A DNA stretch of 64,000 nucleotides from Paraburkholderia sp. UYCP14C (GTDB lineage: Bacteria; Pseudomonadota; Gammaproteobacteria; Burkholderiales; Burkholderiaceae). Under the pieces are notes generated by a model. The model had not been told where the DNA came from and did not search any database. It saw only the letters and a list, made by a program, of their open reading frames with translations. Below, one piece after another: positions 26,222 through 34,738 of this stretch; positions within the stretch are counted from its first letter, which is position 1, and each line of letters begins with the position of its first letter. The translations under genes and the position numbers were made by a program. The DNA lies in the NCBI RefSeq assembly GCF_004197395.1, contig NZ_SELS01000013.1:120950-184949 (forward strand). Reading direction: 5' to 3'.

Positions 26222-26803
26222 TCAGTGACGGGTCTGGTTGTTCTGATAGCCCGACAGCAGCAGATGGTCGTGTTGCGCCGTGGAACTGTCTTCCGTGTGA
26301 TCCGCTCGCTCGGCCTCGGTGGTCAACTTCTCGATTACCGCGCGGACATAGGCGTTGACCAACGGATGCTGCTGATTGAGTTGCATGCCGCGATTGAGCT
26401 TGTCGAGCGCGTCATCGAACCGATCGTCGGCAAGACTCAGCAGGCCATCTTTGAGCACGCGCAACGCGTCGTCCTCGGCCAGCCGATCCAGCGGCAACCA
26501 GCTTCGCGATGCCTGTGCAACGAGCCCGTTCAGCAGTTCGAGAAGCCCCAGCATGAAGCTGGCGATGTGAAGATCCGGCGCGAGGGTCACCGCCTGAACG
26601 AAATCGGTGCGCGCTTCGCCGTGTCGGCTCTGACTGGCGTAAACCGAGCCGCGCAGGAACCACAGTCGAGCATCCAGCGGCCAGCCGGCGAGCGTTTCGT
26701 TCAGCACGTCGAGTGCGTGTTCATCGGTGCCCTGCATGGCGGAGAGGACGGACGACATGATGCCATCGTTGCAGTGCGTAGGGGAATCGTGTTCATGAGT
26801 CAT
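26222..26803 (-). CDS. TPR-repeat protein in the flagellar-type operon
   Basis: 193 residues from the ATG at 26,803. Contains three to four TPR-like helical pairs, the clearest being DARLWFLRGSVYASQSRHGEARTDFVQAVTLAPD and DDRFDDALDKLNRGMQLNQQHP. No signal peptide. TPR proteins of this size act as chaperones for translocators and needle subunits in virulence-type T3SS, but not usually in flagellar loci. It sits four bases after the sigma factor gene, so it is co-expressed with the export apparatus. A substrate-chaperone role is inferred. Confidence 0.75.
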   Translation of the reverse strand: MTHEHDSPTHCNDGIMSSVLSAMQGTDEHALDVLNETLAGWPLDARLWFLRGSVYASQSRHGEARTDFVQAVTLAPDLHIASFMLGLLELLNGLVAQASRSWLPLDRLAEDDALRVLKDGLLSLADDRFDDALDKLNRGMQLNQQHPLVNAYVRAVIEKLTTEAERADHTEDSSTAQHDHLLLSGYQNNQTRH

Positions 26804-26807
26804 GGTT

Positions 26808-27587
26808 TTAGCCCGTGATATGCAGATGCTGGGTATTGCCGAGCAGGTCGCGCAGATCGAGCAGCGCACCGCGATGCAACTGTGAGATGCGGCCTTTGGT
26901 TACGCCGAATATGTCGGCAATCTGCTCCAAGCCCAGTCCATGAAAATAATGGTAGCGGATGATCTTCTGCTCGCGCGCCGGTAATCGTGCGACGGCCGTA
27001 TGCAATTTCTCGGTTGTCTGCCTCCATGCGATGGTCTGATAAGCGGTTGCAGATGGCGCGGCCTGCGGGGCGGACTCCTCGACTATGCCGGTATCGTCGA
27101 GCATGAAGCCGATCGCGAGGCCCGCGGCGAGCGTCGCGAGAGCCTGGAAGGTATCGGATTGCTTGCCCGTGCCAGCGGACGCTGCCAGAGATGCAATACG
27201 CTCGCGCTGTATCCGTTTGCGCAGAGCGATCTGTTCCTGCGCATCGCTCAGGCGCTGTACGCCGGTCAACACGTTGCCTCTGAGGCGCGGCGTGCAGAAG
27301 GTGCGAAACGACACGCCGCGCTCGGATTTGAATCGGTCGATCGCTTCGAGCAGACCGACGCAGGCAAGCTGCAGAAAGTCCTTGAACTCGACGTCGTCGT
27401 GATGCCGCCCTGCGTACAGTTGAGCGGCGAGCGCCCGCGCGTAGGGCAGAAAGTGGGCGAATACGGCTTCGCGCGCTTGCGGACCGCCTTCGTCGCGTAG
27501 CGCGGCCCACAGGCCCTCCTCCAACACGGACGCCAGGGTTTCGCCGTGCACTTCATTGGCGTTCGCATCCTGCAGCGGCAGCTTCAT
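26808..27587 (-). CDS. fliA: FliA-like sigma-70 family sigma factor
   Basis: 259 residues. Region 2 is visible as EFKDFLQLACVGLLEAIDRF and ERGVSFRTFCTPRLRGNVL. Region 4 reads LPAREQKIIRYHYFHGLGLE and IADIFGVTKGRISQLHRGAL, matching the REQ..YY..SQLH pattern of FliA (sigma 28). The stretch between them (about 145-195) is hydrophobic and unlike region 3 of canonical FliA, so promoter choice may differ. It overlaps fliP by four bases (ATGA). No flgM anti-sigma gene is in the window. It probably drives genes linked to this apparatus, possibly its own operon. Confidence 0.75.
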   Translation of the reverse strand: MKLPLQDANANEVHGETLASVLEEGLWAALRDEGGPQAREAVFAHFLPYARALAAQLYAGRHHDDVEFKDFLQLACVGLLEAIDRFKSERGVSFRTFCTPRLRGNVLTGVQRLSDAQEQIALRKRIQRERIASLAASAGTGKQSDTFQALATLAAGLAIGFMLDDTGIVEESAPQAAPSATAYQTIAWRQTTEKLHTAVARLPAREQKIIRYHYFHGLGLEQIADIFGVTKGRISQLHRGALLDLRDLLGNTQHLHITG

Positions 27588-28378
27588 TTGAAGCTGCCCA
27601 GCACGCCGTGCAGCACGAGGCTCCAGCCGTCCACCAGCACGAACATCAGCACTTTGAGCGGCAATGAGATCGTCGCGGGCGGCACCATCAGCATACCGAG
27701 CGACAGCAGCACGCTCGACACGACGAGGTCGATCAGCAGAAACGGCAGCAGGATCACAAAGCCGATCTGAAACGCGACGCGTAGTTCATTGAGGATGAAC
27801 GCGGGCGTCAACTGCAACAGGCTGACATCAGCTGGTGTCTGCGGCAGTGGCTGTTGCGACATTTCGTACATCAGCCTGAGCTCATCCTCGCGCACCTGGC
27901 GCAGCATGAAATCGCGTATCGGCGCGGTACTGGTGTCGAGCGCGTGAGCCAGGTCGATCTGACCGTGCATGAATGGCTGCAGCGCGTCGTGGTTGACTAC
28001 CTGCAACGTCGGCAGCATCGCGAACACCGTCAGGAACAGCGCGAGGCTGATCAGCACGGGTGTCGGCGGCGTTTCCGGCATGCCGAACGCGTGGCGGATC
28101 ATCGACAGCACGATGACGATGCGAATGAATGCCGTCATCGACACGATCAGTGCGGGGGCGACGCTGAGCAGAGTGAGTAGTGTCGCAATGCGCACCGTTT
28201 CAGATACGCCCTTGCTATTCGCGATGAGTCCGGTCGCGGAACCAGATAGCGACAGCATGCCTGCGTCGGCGCTGTGCGCGATTGGCGCTGCGGCCGCGAA
28301 TCCGGCATACAGGCAGATGCCGCCTATCGACAGCGCGATCAGCCAGCGCCGTGCGTCGAACCGACTTCGTTGCATCAT
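27584..28378 (-). CDS. fliP: Flagellar export gate protein FliP
   Basis: 264 residues. An N-terminal signal-like helix is followed by the FliP family core: PALIVSMTAFIRIVIVLSMIRHAFGM, PTPVLISLALFLTVFAM, FILNELRVAFQIGFVILLPFLLIDLVVSSVLLSLGM and a final membrane helix. FliP forms the pentameric core of the export gate with FliQ and FliR. All conserved segments are present, so it should be functional. Four-base overlaps with fliO upstream and the sigma gene downstream show tight coupling. Confidence 0.95.
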   Translation of the reverse strand: MMQRSRFDARRWLIALSIGGICLYAGFAAAAPIAHSADAGMLSLSGSATGLIANSKGVSETVRIATLLTLLSVAPALIVSMTAFIRIVIVLSMIRHAFGMPETPPTPVLISLALFLTVFAMLPTLQVVNHDALQPFMHGQIDLAHALDTSTAPIRDFMLRQVREDELRLMYEMSQQPLPQTPADVSLLQLTPAFILNELRVAFQIGFVILLPFLLIDLVVSSVLLSLGMLMVPPATISLPLKVLMFVLVDGWSLVLHGVLGSFK

Positions 28379-28746
28379 GCTTCACGCGCTCCGTCGCGCC
28401 GATCGTGGGCGTCCAGCAGCTTGACACCGCTTGCATCCGAGGCGAGCAGCACGACGCGGCTGTCGTATTCGATCAGGTGAAGCGTCACGCGCGGGCCGAG
28501 ACGCAGGGACGCGGCTGCTGCGATTCGCGGCGTGCCGCTCGACCACGAACCGCCCGTGCCGATTCGCTGGCTGCGTCGCAAAAGCAGGATCGCAACGATA
28601 CCAAGCGCGACGCAACACGCGAGCGCGATGCCGACGCGCATCACGTCGACGCCCGCGAGTGCGAGGCCGGTTGCCGATAACGCCTGTTGGCCTGCTGCCG
28701 CGTCGCTGGCGCCTTGCAGCCATGCGGCCGGAGTTGAAGCGGTCAT
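28375..28746 (-). CDS. fliO: FliO-like export gate assembly protein
   Basis: 123 residues with one membrane segment (VGIALACCVALGIVAILLL) followed by a small basic cytoplasmic domain (RIAAAASLRLGPRVTLHLIEYDSRVVLLAS) that matches the FliO pattern. FliO assists FliP ring assembly. Its place between fliN and fliP is the canonical one. The sequence is poorly conserved in general, so position carries part of the assignment. Overlaps fliN and fliP by four bases each. Confidence 0.8.
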   Translation of the reverse strand: MTASTPAAWLQGASDAAAGQQALSATGLALAGVDVMRVGIALACCVALGIVAILLLRRSQRIGTGGSWSSGTPRIAAAASLRLGPRVTLHLIEYDSRVVLLASDASGVKLLDAHDRRDGAREA

Positions 28747-29072
28747 GGATGCGTCGAAATTTCAGTGATGCGGATGCCGAACTGCTCGCCGAGCGCGACG
28801 ATCTCGGCGCGCGCGACAGTCTTGTCGTTGAGCAACACGTCGACGGTATCGCCGAGATGACGATCGAGTTCGACCACCGCACCGGATTGCAGTGCCAGCA
28901 GTTCCTTGATCGACATCTCGGCTGAGCCGAGGCGGATATCGACGGTGACCTTCACTTCTTCGAGCAGCGCCAGCTGCGGATAGGTCGTGTCGCGTTCGTC
29001 GTAGTGCGGTTCTTGTTCGGGAAGATCGACACGCGTGACGAGCGCTCGAGTGGATGGGGTACTCAGGGTCAT
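28743..29072 (-). CDS. fliN: C-ring protein FliN
   Basis: 109 residues from the ATG at 29,072. A variable N-terminus of about 35 residues is followed by a single SpoA (surface presentation of antigens) domain: VTVDIRLGSAEMSIKELLAL, GAVVELDRHLGDTVDVLLND and EIVALGEQFGIRITEI. FliN builds the base of the C-ring and docks the FliH-FliI ATPase complex. It overlaps the reduced FliM gene by four bases. Confidence 0.92.
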   Translation of the reverse strand: MTLSTPSTRALVTRVDLPEQEPHYDERDTTYPQLALLEEVKVTVDIRLGSAEMSIKELLALQSGAVVELDRHLGDTVDVLLNDKTVARAEIVALGEQFGIRITEISTHP

Positions 29073-29899
29073 GGGGTAGCGGGCGCGGCTATCGAAGTTA
29101 GTTGAATGGAAAATTTGCCGCCGTGCTGTCCGGGCATGCCGGCGGCGATGGGGATGGGTCGTCCGCGATCTGACTGTGCCAACTGCAATGCGATCGGCTC
29201 GGTAATCGTATGGTCGAGCCGGATCACGTCGCCAACGGCGAGCGTGGCCAGTTGCGGTACGCTCAGTTCGCACTGCCCGAGCATCGCATGGAGCGACACG
29301 CGGCTCGATCCGACGGCGGTGCTGCGAAGCGATTCGGCCCGTGTGTTCGCTGCATGCACCGGCGGATTGCTTAAGGGCAGACGCGACCACAGCGTCGGTG
29401 CGCCGCAGACGAGCGTGAGGACGCTCTCGCCGCTCGCGTTGCGCAAGCGGAAGCTGGCCCCGCCGTAGCGAAGCCGCGGCGTATCGACGTTGCTTGTCTT
29501 GATGAGGTCCGCGGCAGTCTCGCGTTCTGGCGACAGCGCTGCGCCGATTGCGTCGAGCAGCTCGTCGACGAGCAGTGTTCCGACGTCCGCGAGCACGGGT
29601 GCGCATGCGTGCCCGGTCAGCGCGAAGGACTTCGGCAGATCGAGCGCCTCGTTGACCAGCATGGCGATCTGCCGAGGCTCGGCGAACAGCCAGACGTCGT
29701 CGCCGATCGACCACGACTCGCATTGGTCCGAACACCGCACGCTGTCGGACGGATCGAGTAGCGCCACGGCTTCGACCATCAGCGCGGGCGTGGCCAGCCA
29801 TGCCTGCTGCCACGGAGCAAGCGCGCTCGTGAGCCACGCCGCGCCGGCGGCGAGGTCGCGCCCGCCAAGCGGCCTCCAGTGGATCGGCTCGACGCTCAT
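29069..29899 (-). CDS. fliM: Reduced FliM/SctQ-like C-ring protein
   Basis: 276 residues against about 330 for FliM. The C-terminal SpoA domain is clear (LGQCELSVPQLATLAVGDVIRLDH..). The N-terminal CheY-binding peptide (LSQDEIDALL in typical FliM) is absent; the protein starts MSVEPIHWRPLGGRDLAAG instead, and the GGxG-type middle domain contact to FliG is not recognisable. In this respect it resembles SctQ/HrcQ of virulence T3SS. It would form a C-ring or sorting platform without chemotaxis input. It overlaps flgE by four bases. Confidence 0.75.
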   Translation of the reverse strand: MSVEPIHWRPLGGRDLAAGAAWLTSALAPWQQAWLATPALMVEAVALLDPSDSVRCSDQCESWSIGDDVWLFAEPRQIAMLVNEALDLPKSFALTGHACAPVLADVGTLLVDELLDAIGAALSPERETAADLIKTSNVDTPRLRYGGASFRLRNASGESVLTLVCGAPTLWSRLPLSNPPVHAANTRAESLRSTAVGSSRVSLHAMLGQCELSVPQLATLAVGDVIRLDHTITEPIALQLAQSDRGRPIPIAAGMPGQHGGKFSIQLTSIAAPATP

Positions 29900-31089
29900 C
29901 CCTGACCTCGCATCTGGAACAACTGCATGATCATTTCATTGGCGGTACTGATGACCTGCGACGACGCCTGGAAGCCGCGCTGAATCAGGATCAGCTGCCC
30001 AAATTCGGTCGACAGATCGACGTTCGACGCCTCGGTCGCGCCCGCGATCAGTTGACCTACGCCCGCGCCGTTGCTGGCGCGATATTGCGGCGGTGACGCG
30101 TGCGATGCATCGAACAGACCATTGCCCTGTTGCACCAGTTGCTGCGAATTCGCAAAGCTCGCGAGCGCGATCGCGCCGAGCTTGTCGGTTTGCCCGTTGG
30201 AATACTGCAGCACCAGTTGCCCGTCTATATCGACGTTCATCGACGACAACGTGCCGGTCCCATAGCCGTCCTTGTCCGACACACGCAGGCTCGAGAAGCT
30301 GCCAGCGGAGAAGCTGGTGACGCCGGTCGAAAAATCGAGCTTGACGGTGAGCGGCGGCGCGTCGGGGGAAGTCAGCGTGAAATCGATCTGGTCGCGCCCC
30401 GGCTCGGGAATACCACCGTTGAACTGCAGCGTGCCCTGCTGGACCGGTATGTTGTTTTCGTCGGTCACCGTCACCTGCCAGCGGCCGGGAACGATGCTCG
30501 AATCGGGCGCGAACGCGAGCGTCAGCGCGTGCTCGCCGCCGTTCGCGTCGTAGACGTTGACGTTCGGAATCGAGAAGTTGGTCGAACCCGACGACAGGTT
30601 GTCCGAAAAGCGGATCACCGTCGTCGCTTGCGGCGGGCTGATCCGTTTGCCGGCGAGGGAAATCGGACCGAGGCTGCCCGACGCGGTCAAGGCGGCGAGT
30701 TTCAATCCCGTTGCCTTGTCCTCGATGAAGCCGTCGTCGCCGACGGCGAACTGACCGGTGCGGGTGTAACGCGCGGTGTTGCCATCGAGCAGCGTCAGAA
30801 AGCCGTTGCCCTGAATGGCAAGATCGAGCTGGCCATCACTCGCGCGCAGATCGCCCTGCGCGAAATTCAATGACGAGTAACCGTACTCGACGCCGCTGCC
30901 GAATTGCATCGTGTTCATCGCGCCTGGTTCGGCTCGCGCGAACTGTTGACCGTAGTACAGATCGGCGAAGCCTGGCGTCGAGGTCTTGAAGCCCGCGGTG
31001 TTCAGGTTCGCGACGTTATTGCTGATGGTTTGCAGGCCTTTCGCGTACGCCGTCAGCCCGCTCATGCCGATGTAAATGCTTGCTAGCAT
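29896..31089 (-). CDS. flgE: Flagellar hook protein FlgE
   Basis: 397 residues, close to canonical FlgE. The N-terminal rod/hook signature is IYIGMSGLTAYAKGLQTISN then NVANLNTAGFK. Central domains contain LDLAIQGNGFLTL and TRTGQFAVGDDGFI. The C-terminal coiled-coil segment is EASNVDLSTEFGQLILIQRG and FQASSQVISTANEMIM. These terminal helices pack into the axial tube. Presence of a full hook subunit shows that the apparatus can extend past the outer membrane, although no junction, cap or filament genes are found here. Confidence 0.93.
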   Translation of the reverse strand: MLASIYIGMSGLTAYAKGLQTISNNVANLNTAGFKTSTPGFADLYYGQQFARAEPGAMNTMQFGSGVEYGYSSLNFAQGDLRASDGQLDLAIQGNGFLTLLDGNTARYTRTGQFAVGDDGFIEDKATGLKLAALTASGSLGPISLAGKRISPPQATTVIRFSDNLSSGSTNFSIPNVNVYDANGGEHALTLAFAPDSSIVPGRWQVTVTDENNIPVQQGTLQFNGGIPEPGRDQIDFTLTSPDAPPLTVKLDFSTGVTSFSAGSFSSLRVSDKDGYGTGTLSSMNVDIDGQLVLQYSNGQTDKLGAIALASFANSQQLVQQGNGLFDASHASPPQYRASNGAGVGQLIAGATEASNVDLSTEFGQLILIQRGFQASSQVISTANEMIMQLFQMRGQG

Positions 31090-31100
31090 AGAAATCTCCG

Positions 31101-31523
31101 TTAAGAACCCGTCGTCTGGCGCACCGCGACGATCTGCGAAATATTGGCGTTCGTCAGAAATTCGCCACTCTCGGTTTCGATCGTCAACTGCGGTTGAGAA
31201 TCCTTGAATGACACGCTCTTGACTACGCCGCTCAGCAGCGCTGTGTCGGTCTGCACGTCGACGTTGCGGCCGAGCAGGCCGAGCGTCTGCGTGGCCGACT
31301 GGACCGACAGCAGGTTGTCGATCTTGTCGGTCATCTGGCGTGTCTGTTCGAGCGACGTGAACTGCGCGAGCTGCGAGACGAACTCGAAGTTGTCGACTGG
31401 CTTGAGCGGGTCCTGATAGGTGAGCTGCGTCAGGATGATCTGCAGCAGCGATTGCATGTCGAGACCGATCGAATCGATACGGTTGCCGACGTCGCTGGTC
31501 GGGCTGATCGGATTAGTAGCCAT
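31101..31523 (-). CDS. flgD: Short hook-scaffold protein FlgD
   Basis: 140 residues from the ATG at 31,523; most FlgD proteins have 220 or more. The conserved N-terminal region is intact (LQIILTQLTYQDPLKPVDNF and EFVSQLAQFTSLEQ). After it only a short beta segment remains (GRNVDVQTDTALLSGVVKSV..), so the FLN-type and part of the Tudor-like C-terminal domains are missing. FlgD caps the growing hook. It overlaps the upstream gene by 11 bases. Some secondary flagellar systems also have short FlgD forms. Confidence 0.88.
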   Translation of the reverse strand: MATNPISPTSDVGNRIDSIGLDMQSLLQIILTQLTYQDPLKPVDNFEFVSQLAQFTSLEQTRQMTDKIDNLLSVQSATQTLGLLGRNVDVQTDTALLSGVVKSVSFKDSQPQLTIETESGEFLTNANISQIVAVRQTTGS

Positions 31524-32262
31524 GAGCGATGCCTTGCGATGTGGTCGGAATGTGTTCGACACCGTTGACGGTGAGCCGCACGGCGCGCGGCATGGCGCGG
31601 CGCAACTCGTCGCGGGCGTGCTGGGTGAGCGCTTCGGTTTCGTCAACGTTCGCGTTACCGAGGTTGATGCGCAACGCGACCGACACGCCGGCTTCGCCGG
31701 TCATCACGGTCAGGCGATAGGGCGTTGGCGCGCTGCCGGCATTAGCAGCTCGCGCGGCGATCGATGCAGCGGGCGAAGCGGTGCGAGGCACCCTGTGCGG
31801 TATGGCGTGGTCGCGCGACAGTACCTCGTGAACAGTGCTTCCCGATGGTGCGAAAGACGAAGTCCCGACCACGATCGGCCACACCGCGCTGCGCATTGCG
31901 TTGGCGCCATCGCGATCCAGCATCTCAGGCCCGGTGCCGGGCGCATGCGGTTCAACCTCGACGCGAGCGGATGCCACCGATACGTAGCCATGGGGCTCAC
32001 TCACATTGTCAGCGGACGGAGAGCGAGCATCGGAGCGTGGATCGAACGCAGGCGCGCTGTCGTCGCGCCCCGCTGGTGCACGTCGCTGTGGTGCGAGCTT
32101 CGGATCTTCGCTCATCGCGCCGGCCTTCGCGCCCGACCACATGCCTTTCTCCATCACCCGCAATACCTGGTCGAACGCGGTGGGCCTGGCATCAGGAGCG
32201 GTGCGCGAACCTGATGCCGACATCGTTGCATCGCGCCACGGCGAGAATGCAGTGAGCTTCAT
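31513..32262 (-). CDS. FliK-position protein (putative hook-length control)
   Basis: 249 residues from the ATG at 32,262. The N-terminal two thirds are Ala/Pro/Ser/Arg-rich and probably disordered, as in FliK rulers. The C-terminal part (PYRLTVMTGEAGVSVALRIN to RRAMPRAVRLTVNGVEHIP) is a small folded segment, but the usual Flg_hook motif with LxPeeLG is not recognised. Position between fliJ and flgD is that of fliK. It overlaps fliJ by four bases and flgD by 11. A short divergent FliK is the likeliest reading. Confidence 0.6.
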   Translation of the reverse strand: MKLTAFSPWRDATMSASGSRTAPDARPTAFDQVLRVMEKGMWSGAKAGAMSEDPKLAPQRRAPAGRDDSAPAFDPRSDARSPSADNVSEPHGYVSVASARVEVEPHAPGTGPEMLDRDGANAMRSAVWPIVVGTSSFAPSGSTVHEVLSRDHAIPHRVPRTASPAASIAARAANAGSAPTPYRLTVMTGEAGVSVALRINLGNANVDETEALTQHARDELRRAMPRAVRLTVNGVEHIPTTSQGIAHGY

Positions 32263-32711
32263 GGGCGCGTCTCCCGCGACAGATACATGTCCTCGATCCG
32301 GCTCGCACTCTGTTCTTCGCGTTGACGTTCGAATTGCCGCCCGGCCCTGGCGGCCACGCCACGAGCGTGCTCGGCTTGCTGTTCCTGGCGCGCCAGCACT
32401 GCGCGCTCTCGTTCGACACGGCTTGCGGCATCGCGCGTATCCCGTTGCGCGTGCAGATGGGCGGTGCGAACCGAGGCGAGCGCGCCGGCCCAATTGGACG
32501 CGACCTCCGGCGACAAGCCGTCGCGCGCCTGCAACGCATCGCGCCATTGCGCGACATGGGCATCGACGCTCGCACAAAGTGACTGCTCGCGCACGCGACT
32601 GCGCTCATGGAGTTGGACGACTCGCACCGTTTCCAGGCGCGCGCGTTCCACTTGCAGTCGACGCAAACCGGCGATTTCTCGCGCCATTTCGAATTGGCGA
32701 CGTTTTTTCAT
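32259..32711 (-). CDS. fliJ: Export chaperone-escort protein FliJ
   Basis: 150 residues, nearly all charged helix: EMAREIAGLRRLQVERARLETVRVVQLHERSR and a second helix RVERERAVLARQEQQAEHARGVAARAGRQFERQREEQ. This two-helix antiparallel coiled coil is the FliJ/YscO fold, which sits in the pore of the FliI hexamer and links it to FlhA. Placement directly after fliI is canonical. Sequence identity in this family is low, so fold and position carry the call. Confidence 0.85.
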   Translation of the reverse strand: MKKRRQFEMAREIAGLRRLQVERARLETVRVVQLHERSRVREQSLCASVDAHVAQWRDALQARDGLSPEVASNWAGALASVRTAHLHAQRDTRDAASRVERERAVLARQEQQAEHARGVAARAGRQFERQREEQSASRIEDMYLSRETRP

Positions 32712-32721
32712 GGATGACTCT

Positions 32722-34065
32722 TCATGCAGCGTCCCGCAGCAAAGCGGCGAGCGCGTTGACTGTCGTCGTGCGCGGCGTCGTCACATCCGGCGCCTGGCGC
32801 AGGAAATCGAGCAGTGCGGCGCGCTGTTGCAGCGCGCGGTCGAGCGCCGGGTTGCTGCCCGGCGCGTAAAGTCCCGATTCGACGAGCGTGCGCGATGCTT
32901 CGTACGCGGCAAGCTGCGCGACGGCTTCGGCGGCGAGCCGCCGTTCATTCGGCTCGGCGACGTACTGCATCACGCGGCTGATGCTGCGCGGCACCTGGAT
33001 GGCCGGGTAGTGACCCTGCTCGGCGAGTTCGCGCGTCAAGACGATGTGGCCGTCGAGCAGCGCGCGCATCGTCTCGGCCATCGGATCGTCGATGTCGTCG
33101 GTCTCGGTGAGCACGGTCATCAGCGCGGTGATCGCACCGCTGTTCCTGATCGCGCCGCATCGCTCGACAATTTTCGGTAGCGCGGCGAACACGCCCGGTG
33201 TGTAGGCGCGAACGGTCGGCGGTTCGCCAGCGGCCAGGCCGATCTCGCGCAGCGCGAGCGCATAGCGCGTGACCGAGTCGAGCAGCAGCAGCACGTGCGC
33301 GCCCTGCGCGCGAAAATGCTCAGCCACCGACAGCGCCACCAGCACACTGCGGGCGCGCATCACAGCGGGCTGATCTGAGGTCGCGACCACCATCGTCGAG
33401 CGGGCGCGCGCGCTGTCCGACAGTGCTCGTTGCCAGAACTCCTCCGCTTCGCGGCCCCGTTCGCCGACGAGGCACAGCACGCAGACGTCGGCTTCGACGT
33501 GGCGCGCAAGGCTCGCGAGCAGAGTCGTCTTGCCGACGCCGCTGCCCGCGAAAATGCCCACACGCTGACCGACGCCAAGCGTCAGCAGCCCGTCGAGCGC
33601 GCGAATGCCGGTTTCGAGCGGCTCGACCGGCGACAGCCGATCCAGCGGCGGCGTGCTCACGCCGGCGAGCGGCCATGAGGCGTCGCTCGCGGGTAGCGGT
33701 GCGCCGCCGTCGAGCGGCCGGCCCAAGGGATCGACGACGCGTCCGAGCCAGCCGGGCCCAACGGAGATCGTGTCTCCAACTCGCATCGCGCACACCGGGT
33801 CGCCGACGCAGATCGCGGCCGTCGACGTGTACGGCGCCAGCGTGACGCGGCCCACCTCGACTTTGACGACTTCCGCCTCGCATTGCCGCGGACCTGGTGC
33901 GCCGAGTGCGCAGTGCGAGCCGAGCGGCACGCCGGGGCCGTCCGCTTCGACGAACGTCGGCATCACGCGCGTGACCGTGCCGATCCGGGTTGCCGGATCG
34001 AGCTGCCGCATGGCGGCGACGTAGCGGTGGAGCGGCGCGCGGTCAGTCATCGGCGCGAAGTTCAT
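32722..34065 (-). CDS. fliI: Flagellar export ATPase FliI
   Basis: 447 residues, full length for the F1-beta-like T3SS ATPase. Walker A is GSGVGKTT (174-181), the conserved LVGERGREAEEF follows at 199-210, Walker B is VLLLLDSVTR (258-267), and the C-terminal YPAIQVPRSISRVM is typical of FliI/SctN. The first ATG at 34,065 is used; a second at 34,050 would overlap the fliH stop by eight bases and is equally possible. It unfolds and feeds substrates to the FlhA/FlhB gate. Confidence 0.95.
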   Translation of the reverse strand: MNFAPMTDRAPLHRYVAAMRQLDPATRIGTVTRVMPTFVEADGPGVPLGSHCALGAPGPRQCEAEVVKVEVGRVTLAPYTSTAAICVGDPVCAMRVGDTISVGPGWLGRVVDPLGRPLDGGAPLPASDASWPLAGVSTPPLDRLSPVEPLETGIRALDGLLTLGVGQRVGIFAGSGVGKTTLLASLARHVEADVCVLCLVGERGREAEEFWQRALSDSARARSTMVVATSDQPAVMRARSVLVALSVAEHFRAQGAHVLLLLDSVTRYALALREIGLAAGEPPTVRAYTPGVFAALPKIVERCGAIRNSGAITALMTVLTETDDIDDPMAETMRALLDGHIVLTRELAEQGHYPAIQVPRSISRVMQYVAEPNERRLAAEAVAQLAAYEASRTLVESGLYAPGSNPALDRALQQRAALLDFLRQAPDVTTPRTTTVNALAALLRDAA

Positions 34066-34738
34066 CGAGCGTGCGATTCATATGCGAGAGCTGCCGGGGC
34101 AGGCTCACGTCGAGTCGACCGAGCTTCAGATCGATCAGGCAAGCGCCGGCAGCCAACTGCGGAGCGGCGTCGACCGTCAGTGCGCTCTGACGTGTGAGCG
34201 TGGCAAACGCGTCGCGCAATGCCTCGGCGTCGGGAAAATCGTGCGCGGACACGCGCACGCCAATCGCCGATCCAGCCGCGACCTGCGCGAGGTGATGGCG
34301 CGCGGTTTGCACGACGAGCTCCGCATACGCGGCGCTGTCGCCGAGGGTTTTGTGCAGCGCGGCTTGTGCGACATCGAGCGCGAGGCTTTCGATCGCTTGC
34401 AGGCGTTCGCGCAACGTAGCGAGCGCCGCGTCAATACCGGCGGCGAGTGCTTCGCGGCGCTGCGCGTGATCGAGCTTGACTTGCGTTACGCCTTTTTCGA
34501 TGCCTTGTTCCACGCCCTGCTGCCAGGCGGCGCGCTCCCGTTCTTCAAAGTCGCGGATTTGCTCGGCATGCGTTTGCGCGTGCTCCGCGAGTTCGCGTCT
34601 GAGTTCGTCGATCTGTACCTGCGCCGCGACGGGTTCCGGCGGTTCCGCGGCGGCGGCGACGGGAACGAGCGGGGCCCGACCGAGCGTCTTGCGAGCGCTG
34701 TCGAACGACACCTGCGCGGCTTTGAGCAACAGACTCAT
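34043..34738 (-). CDS. fliH: Export ATPase regulator FliH
   Basis: 231 residues. A variable N-terminus is followed by a long helix rich in Glu, Gln and Arg (IDELRRELAEHAQTHAEQIR to GVEQGIEKGVTQVK) and a C-terminal globular domain with RVSAHDFPDAEALRDAF, the HrpE/YscL/FliH family shape. FliH binds FliI as a dimer and tethers it to FliN. Four-base ATGA overlap with the upstream FliG-position gene. Confidence 0.9.
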   Translation of the reverse strand: MSLLLKAAQVSFDSARKTLGRAPLVPVAAAAEPPEPVAAQVQIDELRRELAEHAQTHAEQIRDFEERERAAWQQGVEQGIEKGVTQVKLDHAQRREALAAGIDAALATLRERLQAIESLALDVAQAALHKTLGDSAAYAELVVQTARHHLAQVAAGSAIGVRVSAHDFPDAEALRDAFATLTRQSALTVDAAPQLAAGACLIDLKLGRLDVSLPRQLSHMNRTLDELRADD

